A stretch of DNA of 64,000 bases from assembly GCF_022751215.1 (NCBI RefSeq), contig NZ_JAICDG010000001.1, positions 1,860,001-1,924,000 of the forward strand. Reading direction: 5' to 3'. The DNA comes from Actinomadura terrae (GTDB lineage: Bacteria; Actinomycetota; Actinomycetes; Streptosporangiales; Streptosporangiaceae). The position numbers and the translations under genes were made by a program. The notes beneath the pieces are model-generated. The model worked only from the letters and a program-made list of their open reading frames with translations. It was not told the origin of the DNA and did no database searches. Each line of letters starts with the position of its first letter. Within the stretch, counting starts at the first letter, position 1. Shown piece after piece: positions 1-8,289 of the stretch.

Positions 1-278
1 TGCCGCACGGCCGCCTCCGCGAACTGCTGCGGGACGGCTTCACCCTGCTCCTCGCCTCCGACATCGAGGACGACCTCGCCACCGGCCTCACCGGCGTCCC
101 GCTGCGGACGCTGCGCGTCGCCGACCTCGACCCGTCGGGCGGGCTCGCCGCCGCGCTCGGCCTGCGTCCCGGCGAGGTCTGGGTCGTCCGGCCCGACGCG
201 CACCTCGCCGCGACCCTGCCGCACCCCGCGCGGGACGCCGTCGCCGCCGCGCTCCGCAGGGCCCTCGGCGCCCCCTAG
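1..278 (+). CDS. FAD-dependent aromatic monooxygenase, C-terminal end (partial)
   Basis: The reading frame is open from the window edge to TAG at 276-278 and encodes the last 91 or so residues of a protein. The visible tail contains RLRELLRDGFTLLL near its start and GEVWVVRPDAHLAA near its end, followed by a short helix. This is the pattern of the thioredoxin-like C-terminal domain of the PheA/MhpA class of flavoprotein hydroxylases, where the VRPDxHxAA stretch closes the domain. These enzymes hydroxylate phenolic or polyketide substrates with FAD and NAD(P)H in the cytoplasm. The FAD-binding and catalytic parts lie outside the window, so the substrate cannot be stated. Its stop codon shares CTAG with the stop of the convergent permease gene. 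Confidence 0.7.
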   Translation, partial: PHGRLRELLRDGFTLLLASDIEDDLATGLTGVPLRTLRVADLDPSGGLAAALGLRPGEVWVVRPDAHLAATLPHPARDAVAAALRRALGAP

Positions 279-1117
279 TGCACGGTGATCAGGACGGCGC
301 CCGTCGCGACGACGCACGCCGCCGCGATCCGCCGGGGGCCGAGCCGCTCGGAGAAGAACACCGCGCCGATGACCGCCCCCGAGACCACCCCGGTCTCGCG
401 CAGTGCCGCGACCGACGCCAGCGTTCCCCGCGTCTGCGCCCACAGCACGATCCCGTACGCGGTGACCGCGATCAGCGCACCGGCCAGGCCGGTCAGCCAC
501 TGCCGCCGGTCGAGCCGGGTGACCGTCTTCGTGCCGCGCACGGCGAGGACGGCCGCCACCGTCACCGGCCCCTCCAGCCCGAACAGCCACGCCGTGTAGG
601 ACAGCACGTCGCCCGCCGCGCGCACGCCCGTGCCGTCCACCAGCGTGTAGGACGCGATCGCCACGCCGGTGAGCAGCGCCGCCGCCACCGCGCGCGGATC
701 GTGCGGCGTCTCGGCGGCGCGTCCGGCGAAGGCCAGCACCGCGAGCCCCGCGCACACCGCGACGATCCCCGCGGTCTGCGCGGGGGACGGATGCTCACCC
801 AGCGCGAACGCCGCCACCAGCGCGACGACGAGCGGCGCGCTGCCCCGCGCCAGCGGGTACACCTGCCCGAAATCGCCCAGCTCATACGACTTCAACAGCA
901 GCCCCATGTACACGACGTGGATGGCGACCGACGCGAGGAGCCACGGCCACGCCTCCGGTTCGGGGGTGAGGCCGAGCGCCAGCAGCGGCGCGACGGCGAT
1001 GGCCTGGCCGAGCCCGATCAGGGCGAACGTGGCCCAGCGGTCGGGCGCGCCCTTGGCGATGGCGTTCCAGGTGGCGTGCAGGACTCCGGCGAGGATCACG
1101 GCGAGGGCGACGGTCAT
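275..1117 (-). CDS. EamA/DMT-family permease
   Basis: A 280-residue, almost wholly hydrophobic protein with about ten membrane segments arranged as two repeats of five, as in the drug/metabolite transporter (EamA) superfamily. The start is taken at the ATG that opens MTVALAVILAGVLHATWNAI, because the early HATWNAI motif is typical of the first EamA helix; an in-frame start 11 codons upstream gives a non-hydrophobic extension. A second motif, YPLARGSAP, marks the end of the first repeat. Family members export amino acids, nucleosides or other metabolites at the cell membrane; the substrate here cannot be read from sequence. It converges on the flavin monooxygenase fragment and shares the CTAG stop overlap. 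A palindrome lies about 40 bases upstream of the start. Confidence 0.85.
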   Translation of the reverse strand: MTVALAVILAGVLHATWNAIAKGAPDRWATFALIGLGQAIAVAPLLALGLTPEPEAWPWLLASVAIHVVYMGLLLKSYELGDFGQVYPLARGSAPLVVALVAAFALGEHPSPAQTAGIVAVCAGLAVLAFAGRAAETPHDPRAVAAALLTGVAIASYTLVDGTGVRAAGDVLSYTAWLFGLEGPVTVAAVLAVRGTKTVTRLDRRQWLTGLAGALIAVTAYGIVLWAQTRGTLASVAALRETGVVSGAVIGAVFFSERLGPRRIAAACVVATGAVLITVH

Positions 1118-1157
1118 GCCGTAAACCCCACCCCGGAACGGCTCGTCCACGGAGCGA

Positions 1158-1174
1158 TTTAGGCGCCGGCTAAA
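1158..1174. promoter_or_regulatory. Operator-like palindrome upstream of the permease
   Basis: TTTAGGCGCCGGCTAAA is an imperfect palindrome in which 6 of 7 bases pair in each arm, unusual for its A/T ends in this GC-rich DNA. It sits in the divergent region between the permease (start 1117) and the membrane protein (start 1316), about 40 bases upstream of the permease start. A role as a repressor site is inferred. Confidence 0.35.
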
Positions 1175-1315
1175 TGGACCGGGGGAATGCGGGTATCACC
1201 GGGACGGGACCGATCAATGTCCAGATCTCGTGACAATCTGGAGGGTGCGTAGATACCCGTGGTAGCACGGTAGGGCGCGCGGGCGAATGCTTTGCCAACA
1301 CGGTGGGGAGTGCCG

Positions 1316-2536
1316 ATGAACGACGAATGCCGTCCCCGTCCCGTCATCGATCCCGACATCGCGGAGGCCGACCGCGCACTGCTCTCCGAGGCGCCCGAGC
1401 GGCTCGTCCCGGCGAGCGCCCCCGCGCCGCAACGGCCCCGGCTCCGCCCCGCCACAGCCGCCGCGAGGCTCGTGTGGATTCCGGCGTTCGCGCTGTTCTA
1501 CGGCGTCCTACCGGGCGGCTGGCTGCGGCTGTTCTTCCTCGCCTCCCTCGACCACGACGAACTGCTCGGCGGCGCGGCGCGGTGGGGGCGGCTGCCCGTC
1601 CTCGCGATGATGCTCACGCCCGCCCTCCAGATCGCGCTGATCCTGCTCGGGTGGCCCGAGGTCGCCGCCGCGCTCGCCGGGGTGAGCTTCGCCGGCTGGG
1701 TGCTCGGCGCGCTGCGGCACCTCCGCGAACCGGCCGCCGCCCGCGCCGCCCGCGACCACCACGGCCGCTACCTGCTGGCCGCCGACTTCGACCGGCCCGC
1801 CGCGCGGCTGCTGGTGCGCGCCCAGCGCGCGGTCGACGACGTCCTCGGCTCGCAGGCCCACGGCGCCGGGCTGCTGGACGCCGTCAACAACCGCGTCGTC
1901 CTGCCCCGGCAGGAGTGGGCGATCGCGGGCGCCCTCGCCGAGCACACCCGGCTCCGCCGCGAGCGCGCCGCGATGCGGCCCGAGCGGCTGTCGGCGAGCG
2001 TCCGCGCCCTGCTGGAGCCGCAGGACCGCGCGCTGGCGCTGTCGGTCCGCTCGGTGACGCTGCGGATCGAGGCGCTGGAGGGCTACGCCCGCCGCGCCCG
2101 CGAGGCCGACGACGCCTACCACGAGTCGCGCGTGATCCAGGCGCTCCCCGAGCAGAACGCCCGCTACCGCGACCTGCTCGCCGGCACCGCGCGCGACGCG
2201 ATGGCGGGCGCCGAGATCCGCGGCATGGCCGAGGACGCCCACCGCGCCGAGACCGCCCTGCGCGAGCGCGTGACCGTCGCCCTGCGCGCCGGCCGGGACC
2301 TCGTCGTCCCACCCGACCCGGCCCTGGAGGACCCGGCACCGGACGGCCCGCCACCGGGCGCTCTGGCGCCGGACGGCACAGCGCTGGCCGATCCGCTCCC
2401 GGGTGGTCCGGCGCCAGACGGCCCGGCAGCGGACGGCCCGGCAGCGGACGGCCCGGCAGCGGACGGCCCGGCAGCGGACGGCGCGGCGCTGGACGGACCG
2501 TCCTCGGGCGGTGGCGCGGTGCTGGAGGGGCGCTAG
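1316..2536 (+). CDS. Membrane protein with acidic Pro/Ala/Asp/Gly repeat tail (unknown function)
   Basis: A 406-residue protein I do not recognise. Residues 1-45 are proline/alanine rich, followed by two or three membrane segments (about 52-72 and 85-130), then a long soluble helical domain rich in Arg, Ala and Glu (about 150-330). The last 70 or so residues are a low-complexity tail built of DGPAA-type repeats encoded by 15-base DNA repeats. The ATG at 1316 is chosen because GGGGAG stands 5 bases before it; a TTG start 8 codons upstream is possible. The topology suggests a membrane-anchored cytoplasmic helical protein. The 3' end overlaps the convergent small gene through a shared CTAG. Confidence 0.6.
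   Translation: MNDECRPRPVIDPDIAEADRALLSEAPERLVPASAPAPQRPRLRPATAAARLVWIPAFALFYGVLPGGWLRLFFLASLDHDELLGGAARWGRLPVLAMMLTPALQIALILLGWPEVAAALAGVSFAGWVLGALRHLREPAAARAARDHHGRYLLAADFDRPAARLLVRAQRAVDDVLGSQAHGAGLLDAVNNRVVLPRQEWAIAGALAEHTRLRRERAAMRPERLSASVRALLEPQDRALALSVRSVTLRIEALEGYARRAREADDAYHESRVIQALPEQNARYRDLLAGTARDAMAGAEIRGMAEDAHRAETALRERVTVALRAGRDLVVPPDPALEDPAPDGPPPGALAPDGTALADPLPGGPAPDGPAADGPAADGPAADGPAADGAALDGPSSGGGAVLEGR
2418..2490 (+). repeat. 15-bp in-frame tandem repeat
   Basis: About five copies of GGACGGCCCGGCAGC, nearly exact, with degenerate copies on both sides. They encode the alternating DGPAA tail of the membrane protein. The period is a multiple of three, so copy-number change would alter tail length without a frameshift. 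Confidence 0.85.
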
Positions 2537-2814
2537 CGGGAGCGGCTCCGGCCGTCGGCGCGGGAGATGATCCAGTCGGCGGTGCGCCGCGCGCGGACGA
2601 TGCGGCGCCGCAACCGGGGGCGCGGTCCCGCGCCCCGGCCCGAGGGGCTCGTCCGGGCGTCGGCGGACAGGCGGGTGCCCGCCCTCGCCAGTTGGGCGAG
2701 GAGCCGCCGCCGCGCGCGCGGGTCGCCGGTCTCCAGGACACACGTGTAGAGGGCCTCGATCTCGGCGACGCGTGCTCCCAGCACCATCATCCGCTCGTCC
2801 ACAATGATCACCCC
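2533..2814 (-). CDS. Small basic protein, unknown function
   Basis: A 93-residue protein starting at a GTG (MIIVDERMMVLGARVAEI). The first half looks like a short helical domain; the second half is very rich in arginine and ends RSRSR, so it may bind nucleic acid, but no family is recognised. An in-frame start 13 codons upstream exists. The GTG is preferred because it begins the conserved-looking hydrophobic segment and lies inside an inverted repeat that could be an autoregulatory operator. It is downstream of the channel gene on the same strand and overlaps the convergent repeat-tailed gene by CTAG. Confidence 0.45.
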   Translation of the reverse strand, partial: GVIIVDERMMVLGARVAEIEALYTCVLETGDPRARRRLLAQLARAGTRLSADARTSPSGRGAGPRPRLRRRIVRARRTADWIISRADGRSRSR

Positions 2815-2829
2815 GCGTGTCCATTGTGG
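2799..2829. promoter_or_regulatory. Inverted repeat CCACAATG-N15-CATTGTGG over the start of the small gene
   Basis: Two exact 8-base arms at 2799-2806 and 2822-2829 flank the GTG start at 2814, and a third related half-site (ACATTGTTT) lies near 2850. The A/T-rich arms stand out in this GC-rich region. Placement over the start codon suggests an operator or a translational element; the regulator is unknown. Confidence 0.4.
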
Positions 2830-2919
2830 GCGCCCACCGTGAGCGGCGCACATTGTTTATCCGTTGGGCCTTTTATGGTCGGGCCGCAATGTCGGCGACC
2901 GGTTTTCGGAAGCGCGCGG

Positions 2920-4797
2920 TCAGTTTTCGGCGACGACGATGACGCGGTCCTCGGCGGCGAGCGTCAGCGGGGCGGTCTTGTCCGGGTTGAGGACGACGCC
3001 GTAGCCGGGCGGCTCGTGGAAGCGGGCGTGCAGCCGGTAGCCGAGCGCGACCTCGCCGCGCCGCCGGGCCGACTCGATCAGCGTCGCGAAGTCGGCGGCG
3101 GCGCCCGGTACCAGGTAGTCCCCGGCGGGCTTGAGGTAGATCTCCGAGCCCGCGGGGTCGAGCAGGTCGGCGAACACGTCGTACAGGTGCCGGTTCTCGC
3201 TGAGCTGGGTGAGCATCAGACTGATCAGCTTGTCGCTGACGACGAAGTCGTCGGCCTTGGTGACCTGCGCGACCTCCCGGTTGGCGTCGTCGTTGATCTC
3301 GCTGACGATCGAGAACGGGTCGCCGAGCGCGTCCTCCATGTCGCGCAGGTGCAGCAGCGTGACCAGCGTGCGGGCGTCGGCGTGCTCGCGGTCGAAGCCC
3401 TCGTCCGACAACACGATGACGTGCTGGTAGGTACCGACGTCGAGCGCCTCCAGCGACGGGCGGTCGGTCGGCTCGGCGCGGCTGAAGCCGACCTTGAGGT
3501 TGGCGAAGGCGGGCAGGGCGCCGGTCGGGTCGTCCCGCGGCGCCGCCACGACCAGCTCCGACCCGGCGGCGACGAAGTCGTCCAGCAGGTCGATGATCTT
3601 CGGGGCGCGGTGGTTCCAGCCGAGCAGCAGCGTCCGGGCGGGCTCCGGCTCGCGCGGGGTCGCGGTGGTGATCGCCTGCTCCCGGAAGGGCGGCGGGGTG
3701 CCGCCGCCGAGCCGGATCAGCAGGTCGTCCTCGGCGAGCACGATCACCTCGTCGTCGGCGCGGATCACCGTGCCGCCCGGCGGGTTGAGCAGCACGGTCC
3801 CGTCGCCGCGCCGCAGCCCCGCCGGGACGCCGAGGTCGTAGGCCGAGAGCGCGGCCCCGAACGTCATGCCCGCGAGCGCCGGCTCGCGGCGCATGTAGAA
3901 CTCGTGGCCGGCGAAGTCGAGGAGGTCGGTGCAGACCTGGGAGAGGCCCGACTGCCGGTGCGACTGGACGATCAGCCGGATCGCGATGTCGTCGGCGTCG
4001 ATCACCCGCGTCTCGGGGCCGCCCGCCAGCCGCGCGGCGGGCAGGTTGGCCGAGTCGTGCACGGCGGCGACGACGTGCGGGCGCCGCACGTCCCAGTCGC
4101 GGGCCCCGAGCGAGAGCAGCACTTTGATGACGTGGGTGTCGGAGTCGGGGACCTCCGGCGACAGCACCATGATCGAGCGTGCCGTTCCCGGGCTGACCAG
4201 CTCCAGGTCGGCGACCTTCAGCGGGTTGCCCGTCCGGCACACGATCCGGGTGCGGCCGAACTCGCCGACGCGGGCGCGCAGCGCGTCCTCCATCTCGACC
4301 TTGTCGCGGTCGGCGAGGATCGCCACGCACGAGCGGCGCTCGCTCTGGTTGGCCTCCACCAGTTCGGCGACGACCGTGAACACCTGCTCCGACCAGCCGA
4401 GCAGGACGGTGTGGTCGTGCTCGACGATCCGCGACCGGCCCTTGCGCAGCTCACCGATCTTCGCCTCCAGACCGGTGGTGATCACACCGATCAGGGAGCT
4501 GACGATGAAGATCCCGCCGATCGTGGACAGCAGCATCAGCGCGAGGAACGGGACGGTGCCGGAGTCGCCGCCCATCGTGCCCGGGTCGAGCGTGCGCAGC
4601 AGGCTCCGCCACACCATTCCGGGCCAGTGCCCGTTCCGGCGGGTGTCGCCGGGCGCGAGCAGGACGGCGGCGGTGGCGACGACGAGGACGAGCGCGCCGG
4701 AGGCGAGGGCGAGCCAGCCGATGAGCGCGGGGGTCCCCTTCGACATCGTCGTGTCGAACCAGTAGCGGAGCCTGTCCCGCCGTGTCGCGCCCGCCAA
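2920..4797 (-). CDS. CASTOR/POLLUX-type ion channel with RCK domains
   Basis: A 625-residue membrane protein. An N-terminal segment with RDRLRYWFD leads into a first membrane helix (about 22-48), a pore-like stretch, and a second helix (about 83-110) ending near GVITTGLEAKIGELRKGRS. This is the signature of CASTOR/POLLUX channels, cation channels gated by cytoplasmic RCK/TrkA-N domains. Two Rossmann-like RCK regions follow (first from HTVLLGWSEQ near 130; second from RTLLLGWNHR near 385). The TTG at 4797 is chosen because AAGGGGGCAGG precedes it and the product then begins just before the conserved RDRLRYWFD; ATG starts further upstream add proline-rich, non-conserved sequence. Ion selectivity (K+ or Ca2+) cannot be deduced. 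A 13-bp tandem repeat lies in its upstream region. Confidence 0.85.
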   Translation of the reverse strand: MAGATRRDRLRYWFDTTMSKGTPALIGWLALASGALVLVVATAAVLLAPGDTRRNGHWPGMVWRSLLRTLDPGTMGGDSGTVPFLALMLLSTIGGIFIVSSLIGVITTGLEAKIGELRKGRSRIVEHDHTVLLGWSEQVFTVVAELVEANQSERRSCVAILADRDKVEMEDALRARVGEFGRTRIVCRTGNPLKVADLELVSPGTARSIMVLSPEVPDSDTHVIKVLLSLGARDWDVRRPHVVAAVHDSANLPAARLAGGPETRVIDADDIAIRLIVQSHRQSGLSQVCTDLLDFAGHEFYMRREPALAGMTFGAALSAYDLGVPAGLRRGDGTVLLNPPGGTVIRADDEVIVLAEDDLLIRLGGGTPPPFREQAITTATPREPEPARTLLLGWNHRAPKIIDLLDDFVAAGSELVVAAPRDDPTGALPAFANLKVGFSRAEPTDRPSLEALDVGTYQHVIVLSDEGFDREHADARTLVTLLHLRDMEDALGDPFSIVSEINDDANREVAQVTKADDFVVSDKLISLMLTQLSENRHLYDVFADLLDPAGSEIYLKPAGDYLVPGAAADFATLIESARRRGEVALGYRLHARFHEPPGYGVVLNPDKTAPLTLAAEDRVIVVAEN

Positions 4798-4878
4798 CCG
4801 TCCCTGCCCCCTTCGCCCAATTTCGCCCGCTAAGGGCGGGCTATACGGTTGATCTCCGCCATGCGAAATTCGGCCGCC

Positions 4879-4930
4879 CCGATTCGGCGGTCCGATTCGG
4901 GGGTCCGATTGGCCGGACCGATTGGCCGGG
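4879..4930. repeat. Four tandem 13-bp repeats upstream of the channel gene
   Basis: Four adjacent 13-base units, each starting CCGATT (4879, 4892, 4905, 4918); the first pair and the last pair are most alike. They lie between the channel start and the terminator of the lsr2 transcript. Regularly phased direct repeats of this kind can be binding sites for a regulator; this is inferred. Confidence 0.6.
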
Positions 4931-4968
4931 GCGAACATCCGGCCGCAGATCCGGGCGAACATACGCAA

Positions 4969-5000
4969 GGGGGTCGGGGTGAGATTCCACCCCGACCCCC
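4969..5000 (-). terminator. Intrinsic terminator after lsr2
   Basis: A 13-bp perfect stem (GGGGGTCGGGGTG paired with its complement) around a short A/T-containing loop, about 40 bases beyond the lsr2 stop. No U-tract follows, as is common in actinomycetes. Confidence 0.75.
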
Positions 5001-5040
5001 GGCGCCGTCGCCGGAACGCCGCCGGCCGTGCGAGCCGGTG

Positions 5041-5367
5041 CTAGTGCGCCGCCTCGTACTTCTCGATCACATTGGCGGGGATGCGGCCCCGCTCATTGAC
5101 CTTGATGCCGCTGCTCTTGGCCCACTCGCGAATCTCGGCGGACCGCTCGCGGCTGTTGGTCGTGCGGGCGCGGCCCGCCCGGCCCGTGCTCTTGCGCGCC
5201 TTGCGCGCGCCGGCGACGAACGGCCCGAGGCCGTCGCGCAGCTTGGCGGCGTTCTTCTTGCTCAGGTCGATCTCGTAAGTGGTGCCATCGAGCGAAAAGC
5301 TGACGGTCTCGTCGGCCTCGCCACCGTCGATGTCGTCCACGAGAAGGACTTCGACCTTCTGTGCCAT
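5041..5367 (-). CDS. lsr2: Lsr2 nucleoid-associated protein
   Basis: A 108-residue protein with the full Lsr2 layout: an N-terminal dimerisation domain (MAQKVEVLLVDDIDGGEADE onward to about residue 55), a basic linker, and a C-terminal DNA-binding domain with EIREWAKSSGIKVNERGRIP. The RGR at 93-95 is the AT-hook-like element that enters the minor groove of A/T-rich DNA. Lsr2 bridges DNA and silences horizontally acquired or A/T-rich genes in actinobacteria, so it is the H-NS analogue. The start lies 18 bases after the stop of a second lsr2-like gene on the same strand, so the two are probably one transcript ending at the hairpin at 4969-5000. Confidence 0.95.
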   Translation of the reverse strand: MAQKVEVLLVDDIDGGEADETVSFSLDGTTYEIDLSKKNAAKLRDGLGPFVAGARKARKSTGRAGRARTTNSRERSAEIREWAKSSGIKVNERGRIPANVIEKYEAAH

Positions 5368-5385
5368 GCGGGGACTCCCTACTAG

Positions 5386-5745
5386 CTATGCGTCCGGCTT
5401 CGCGTCCGGATGGGTCTCGATGAATGCAGCATAGACCTCATCGGATATCTTGCCACGTTCGGACACTTCGATGTCCTCCCGCAATGCCCAGGCGCGGACA
5501 TCGGCGTTCGTGTAGCCCTTGATCTTCGCGGCGCGGGTGGACTTGCGGCCCTTACCGGCGGGCTTCACCTCCACGGCGTTGTCGATGAAGGGCGCGAGGG
5601 CGTCCAGCATCTCGTGCAGGCGCTTGTCGTTGTCATCGCTCAAGTCGATCGTGAACGTCCGACCCAAGAGTTCGAAGTCTCGCTTTGCGACATCGTCCCC
5701 TTCGGATCCGTCGATGTCGTCCACGCGAATGACCTTCTCGGCCAT
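5386..5745 (-). CDS. Second Lsr2-family protein with altered AT-hook
   Basis: A 119-residue Lsr2 paralog. It has the N-terminal dimerisation pattern (VIRVDDIDGSEGDDVAKRDF) and the C-terminal helical DNA-binding domain (NADVRAWALREDIEVSERGK). The AT-hook-like tripeptide is RGK at 97-99 instead of RGR, and the domain carries extra acidic residues, so its affinity or sequence preference may differ from the neighbouring Lsr2. The ATG at 5745 begins MAEKV, matching MAQKV of the paralog; longer in-frame starts are not conserved. It is the first gene of the probable two-gene operon and is transcribed away from the catalase gene, leaving a 268-base divergent region. Confidence 0.88.
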   Translation of the reverse strand: MAEKVIRVDDIDGSEGDDVAKRDFELLGRTFTIDLSDDNDKRLHEMLDALAPFIDNAVEVKPAGKGRKSTRAAKIKGYTNADVRAWALREDIEVSERGKISDEVYAAFIETHPDAKPDA

Positions 5746-6013
5746 GTGTGCCCTGTCTTCCTTCCCCTTGCCTACGCGGCGACCTTGACCGTAGCGGATT
5801 TCGGGTGCGGGCAGGACGGCATGGACCCCGGCGACACGGAGACGACACCGAAAAGGCACCGCCCGCGCCACCTGGCGCCATGCCCCCGGGACGCGGCGTC
5901 CGCGCGTCCCGGACCGTGTCTGCGCGCGCCCAAGGTCCGGTCAAACCGCGCATACCGCGGAGATCGCTGGGTAGCCGAGTCGCGAAGCCGAAACGTTACC
6001 AAGGGAGCTGGAC

Positions 6014-8110
6014 ATGGCGGACTCCGCCGGCCACGACGACCCGAAGCAGGAGCAACTGGAGCGGTGGCGGGTGGCCCCGAAGGACACCCGGCTCACCACC
6101 GACCAGGGCATCAGGGTCGACGACACCGACAACTCGCTCGCCGCGGGCGAGCGCGGCCCGTCGCTGATGGACGATTTCCATCTGCGCGAGAAGATCACCC
6201 ATTTCGACCACGAGCGGATTCCCGAGCGCGTCGTCCACGCGCGCGGGGCCGGGGCCTACGGGCACTTCCGGCTGCACGAGTCGCTCGCCGAGTACACGAC
6301 CGCCGAGTTCCTGACCGACACGTCGCTGACGACGCCGGTGTTCGTGCGCTTCTCCACCGTCGCCGGGTCGCGCGGCTCGGCCGACACCGTCCGCGACGTC
6401 CGCGGCTTCGCGACGAAGTTCTACACCCGGCAGGGCAACTTCGACCTCGTCGGCAACAACATGCCGGTGTTCTTCATCCAGGACGGCATCAAGTTCCCCG
6501 ACTTCGTCCACGCGGTGAAGCCGGAGCCGCCGAACGAGATCCCGCAGGCGTCCTCGGCGCACGACACGCTCTGGGACTTCGTGCAGCTCCAGCCCGAGAC
6601 CATGCACATGATGATGTGGCTCATGTCGGACCGCGCGCTGCCGCGCAGCTACGCGATGATGCAGGGCTTCGGCGTGCACACGTTCCGGCTGGTCAACGCG
6701 CAGGGGCAGGCCACGTTCGTGAAGTTCCACTGGAAGCCGGTGCTCGGCACGCACTCGCTGGCCTGGGACGAGACGCAGAAGGTCGCCGGGAAGGACCCCG
6801 ACTTCAACCGCCGCGACCTGTGGGACCGGATCGAGGCGGGCGATTACCCCGAATACGAGTTCGGCGTGCAGCTCGTCCCGGCCGAGGACGAGCACCGGTT
6901 CGACTTCGACCTGCTCGACGCCACGAAGATCATTCCGGAGGAGGAGGTGCCGGTGCGGCCGGTCGGGCGGCTGGTGCTGGACCGCAACCCCGACAACTTC
7001 TTCGCCGAGACCGAGCAGGTCGCCTTCCACATCGCCAACGTCGTGCCGGGCATCGACTTCACCAACGACCCGCTGCTCCAGGCCCGGCTGTTCTCCTACC
7101 TCGACACCCAGTTGATCCGGCTCGGCGGGCCCAACTTCACGCAGATCCCCGTCAACCAGCCTGTCGCGAAGGTGCGCAACCACCATCGCGACGGCTACCA
7201 CCAGATGACCCTTCAGCAGGGGCAGGCGAGCTACCACAAGAACACGCTGTCGGGCGGGTGCCCGGTCGTCGGCGGCGAGGGCTCCTACACGCACTTCCAG
7301 GAGCGCGTGGACGGCAACAAGATCCGCAAGCGGAGCGCGAGCTTCGCCGACCACTACTCGCAGGCGCGGCTGTTCTGGAACAGCATGTCCGGCTGGGAGC
7401 GCGAGCACATCGTCGGGGCGTTCCGGTTCGAGCTCGGCAAGTGCGAGCACAAGCAGGTGCGCGAGGGCGTGGTCGCGCAGCTCAACCACGTCGACCACGA
7501 GCTCGCCGTCAAGGTCGCGAAGGGCGTCGGCGTCGAGCCGCCGGTGGCCGGCGTGGCCGAGGGGCACGCCCGCACCTCGCCCGCGCTTAGCCAGGACGGG
7601 ACCGGCGAGTGGCCCGTGCGGGGCCGCAAGATCGCGATCCTCGCCGCCGACGGGGTCGACTCGGCCGCGATCGCCGGCGTCGGCGAGGCGCTGACCGACG
7701 CGGGCGCGGTGTGCGAGATCCTCGCCGCCGAGGACGGCTTCGTGCAGGCGGCCAACGGCGCGCAGGTCGAGGTGACGCGCGCGATGCCGACGGTCGCGTC
7801 CGTCCTGTACGACGCGGTCCTCGTGCCCGGCGGGGAGACGGGCGTCCGGGCGCTCGCGCAGGACGGCGACGCCGTGCACTTCGTCGCGGAGGCGTTCGTG
7901 CACTGCAAGGCGATCGGCGCGATCGGCGCGGGTATCGGCCTGCTGGAGCGCGCCGGGATCACCGGCGTCCGGTTCGCCGACGGCGACACGGTGTCGGACG
8001 CGGGGGTGGTCACCACCGAGGGCGACACCTCCGGGTTCACCTCGCAGCTGATCAAGGCGATCGCCGTGCACCGGCACTGGACCCGCAAGAAGGACCACGT
8101 CCCCGCCTGA
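6014..8110 (+). CDS. katE: Large-subunit monofunctional heme catalase (HPII/KatE type)
   Basis: A 698-residue clade-2 catalase that breaks down hydrogen peroxide in the cytoplasm. The catalytic histidine is H75 in [10 protein letters not shown], the distal asparagine is N148 in [11 protein letters not shown], and the proximal heme ligand is Y362 in RLFSYLDTQ. The length and the C-terminal flavodoxin/DJ-1-like domain (about 545-690, [16 protein letters not shown]) are diagnostic of the large-subunit class. AAGGGAG lies a few bases before the ATG. It is divergent from the lsr2 pair and followed by a strong hairpin, so it is probably monocistronic. All key residues are present. Confidence 0.96.
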   Translation: MADSAGHDDPKQEQLERWRVAPKDTRLTTDQGIRVDDTDNSLAAGERGPSLMDDFHLREKITHFDHERIPERVVHARGAGAYGHFRLHESLAEYTTAEFLTDTSLTTPVFVRFSTVAGSRGSADTVRDVRGFATKFYTRQGNFDLVGNNMPVFFIQDGIKFPDFVHAVKPEPPNEIPQASSAHDTLWDFVQLQPETMHMMMWLMSDRALPRSYAMMQGFGVHTFRLVNAQGQATFVKFHWKPVLGTHSLAWDETQKVAGKDPDFNRRDLWDRIEAGDYPEYEFGVQLVPAEDEHRFDFDLLDATKIIPEEEVPVRPVGRLVLDRNPDNFFAETEQVAFHIANVVPGIDFTNDPLLQARLFSYLDTQLIRLGGPNFTQIPVNQPVAKVRNHHRDGYHQMTLQQGQASYHKNTLSGGCPVVGGEGSYTHFQERVDGNKIRKRSASFADHYSQARLFWNSMSGWEREHIVGAFRFELGKCEHKQVREGVVAQLNHVDHELAVKVAKGVGVEPPVAGVAEGHARTSPALSQDGTGEWPVRGRKIAILAADGVDSAAIAGVGEALTDAGAVCEILAAEDGFVQAANGAQVEVTRAMPTVASVLYDAVLVPGGETGVRALAQDGDAVHFVAEAFVHCKAIGAIGAGIGLLERAGITGVRFADGDTVSDAGVVTTEGDTSGFTSQLIKAIAVHRHWTRKKDHVPA

Positions 8111-8119
8111 GGACGCCGC

Positions 8120-8159
8120 GCGGCGCACCGTCCGGCCGACCGGCCGGGTGGTGCGCCGC
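8120..8159 (+). terminator. Terminator after katE
   Basis: A 10-bp outer stem (GCGGCGCACC at 8120 with GGTGCGCCGC at 8150) encloses a second CGGCCG hairpin. It begins 10 bases after the catalase stop. Confidence 0.7.
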
Positions 8160-8289
8160 CGTCGTGATCTCGGTCTCCCCACCCCTCGGGCGCCGTCCGA
8201 CCGGGAATGGAACGGGCCCGAATGACCTTGAACTCAGGTGGCCCTGTGTGATCACGCCGGGCGCTCCCGAAACCCCGGAGGACCACCGC

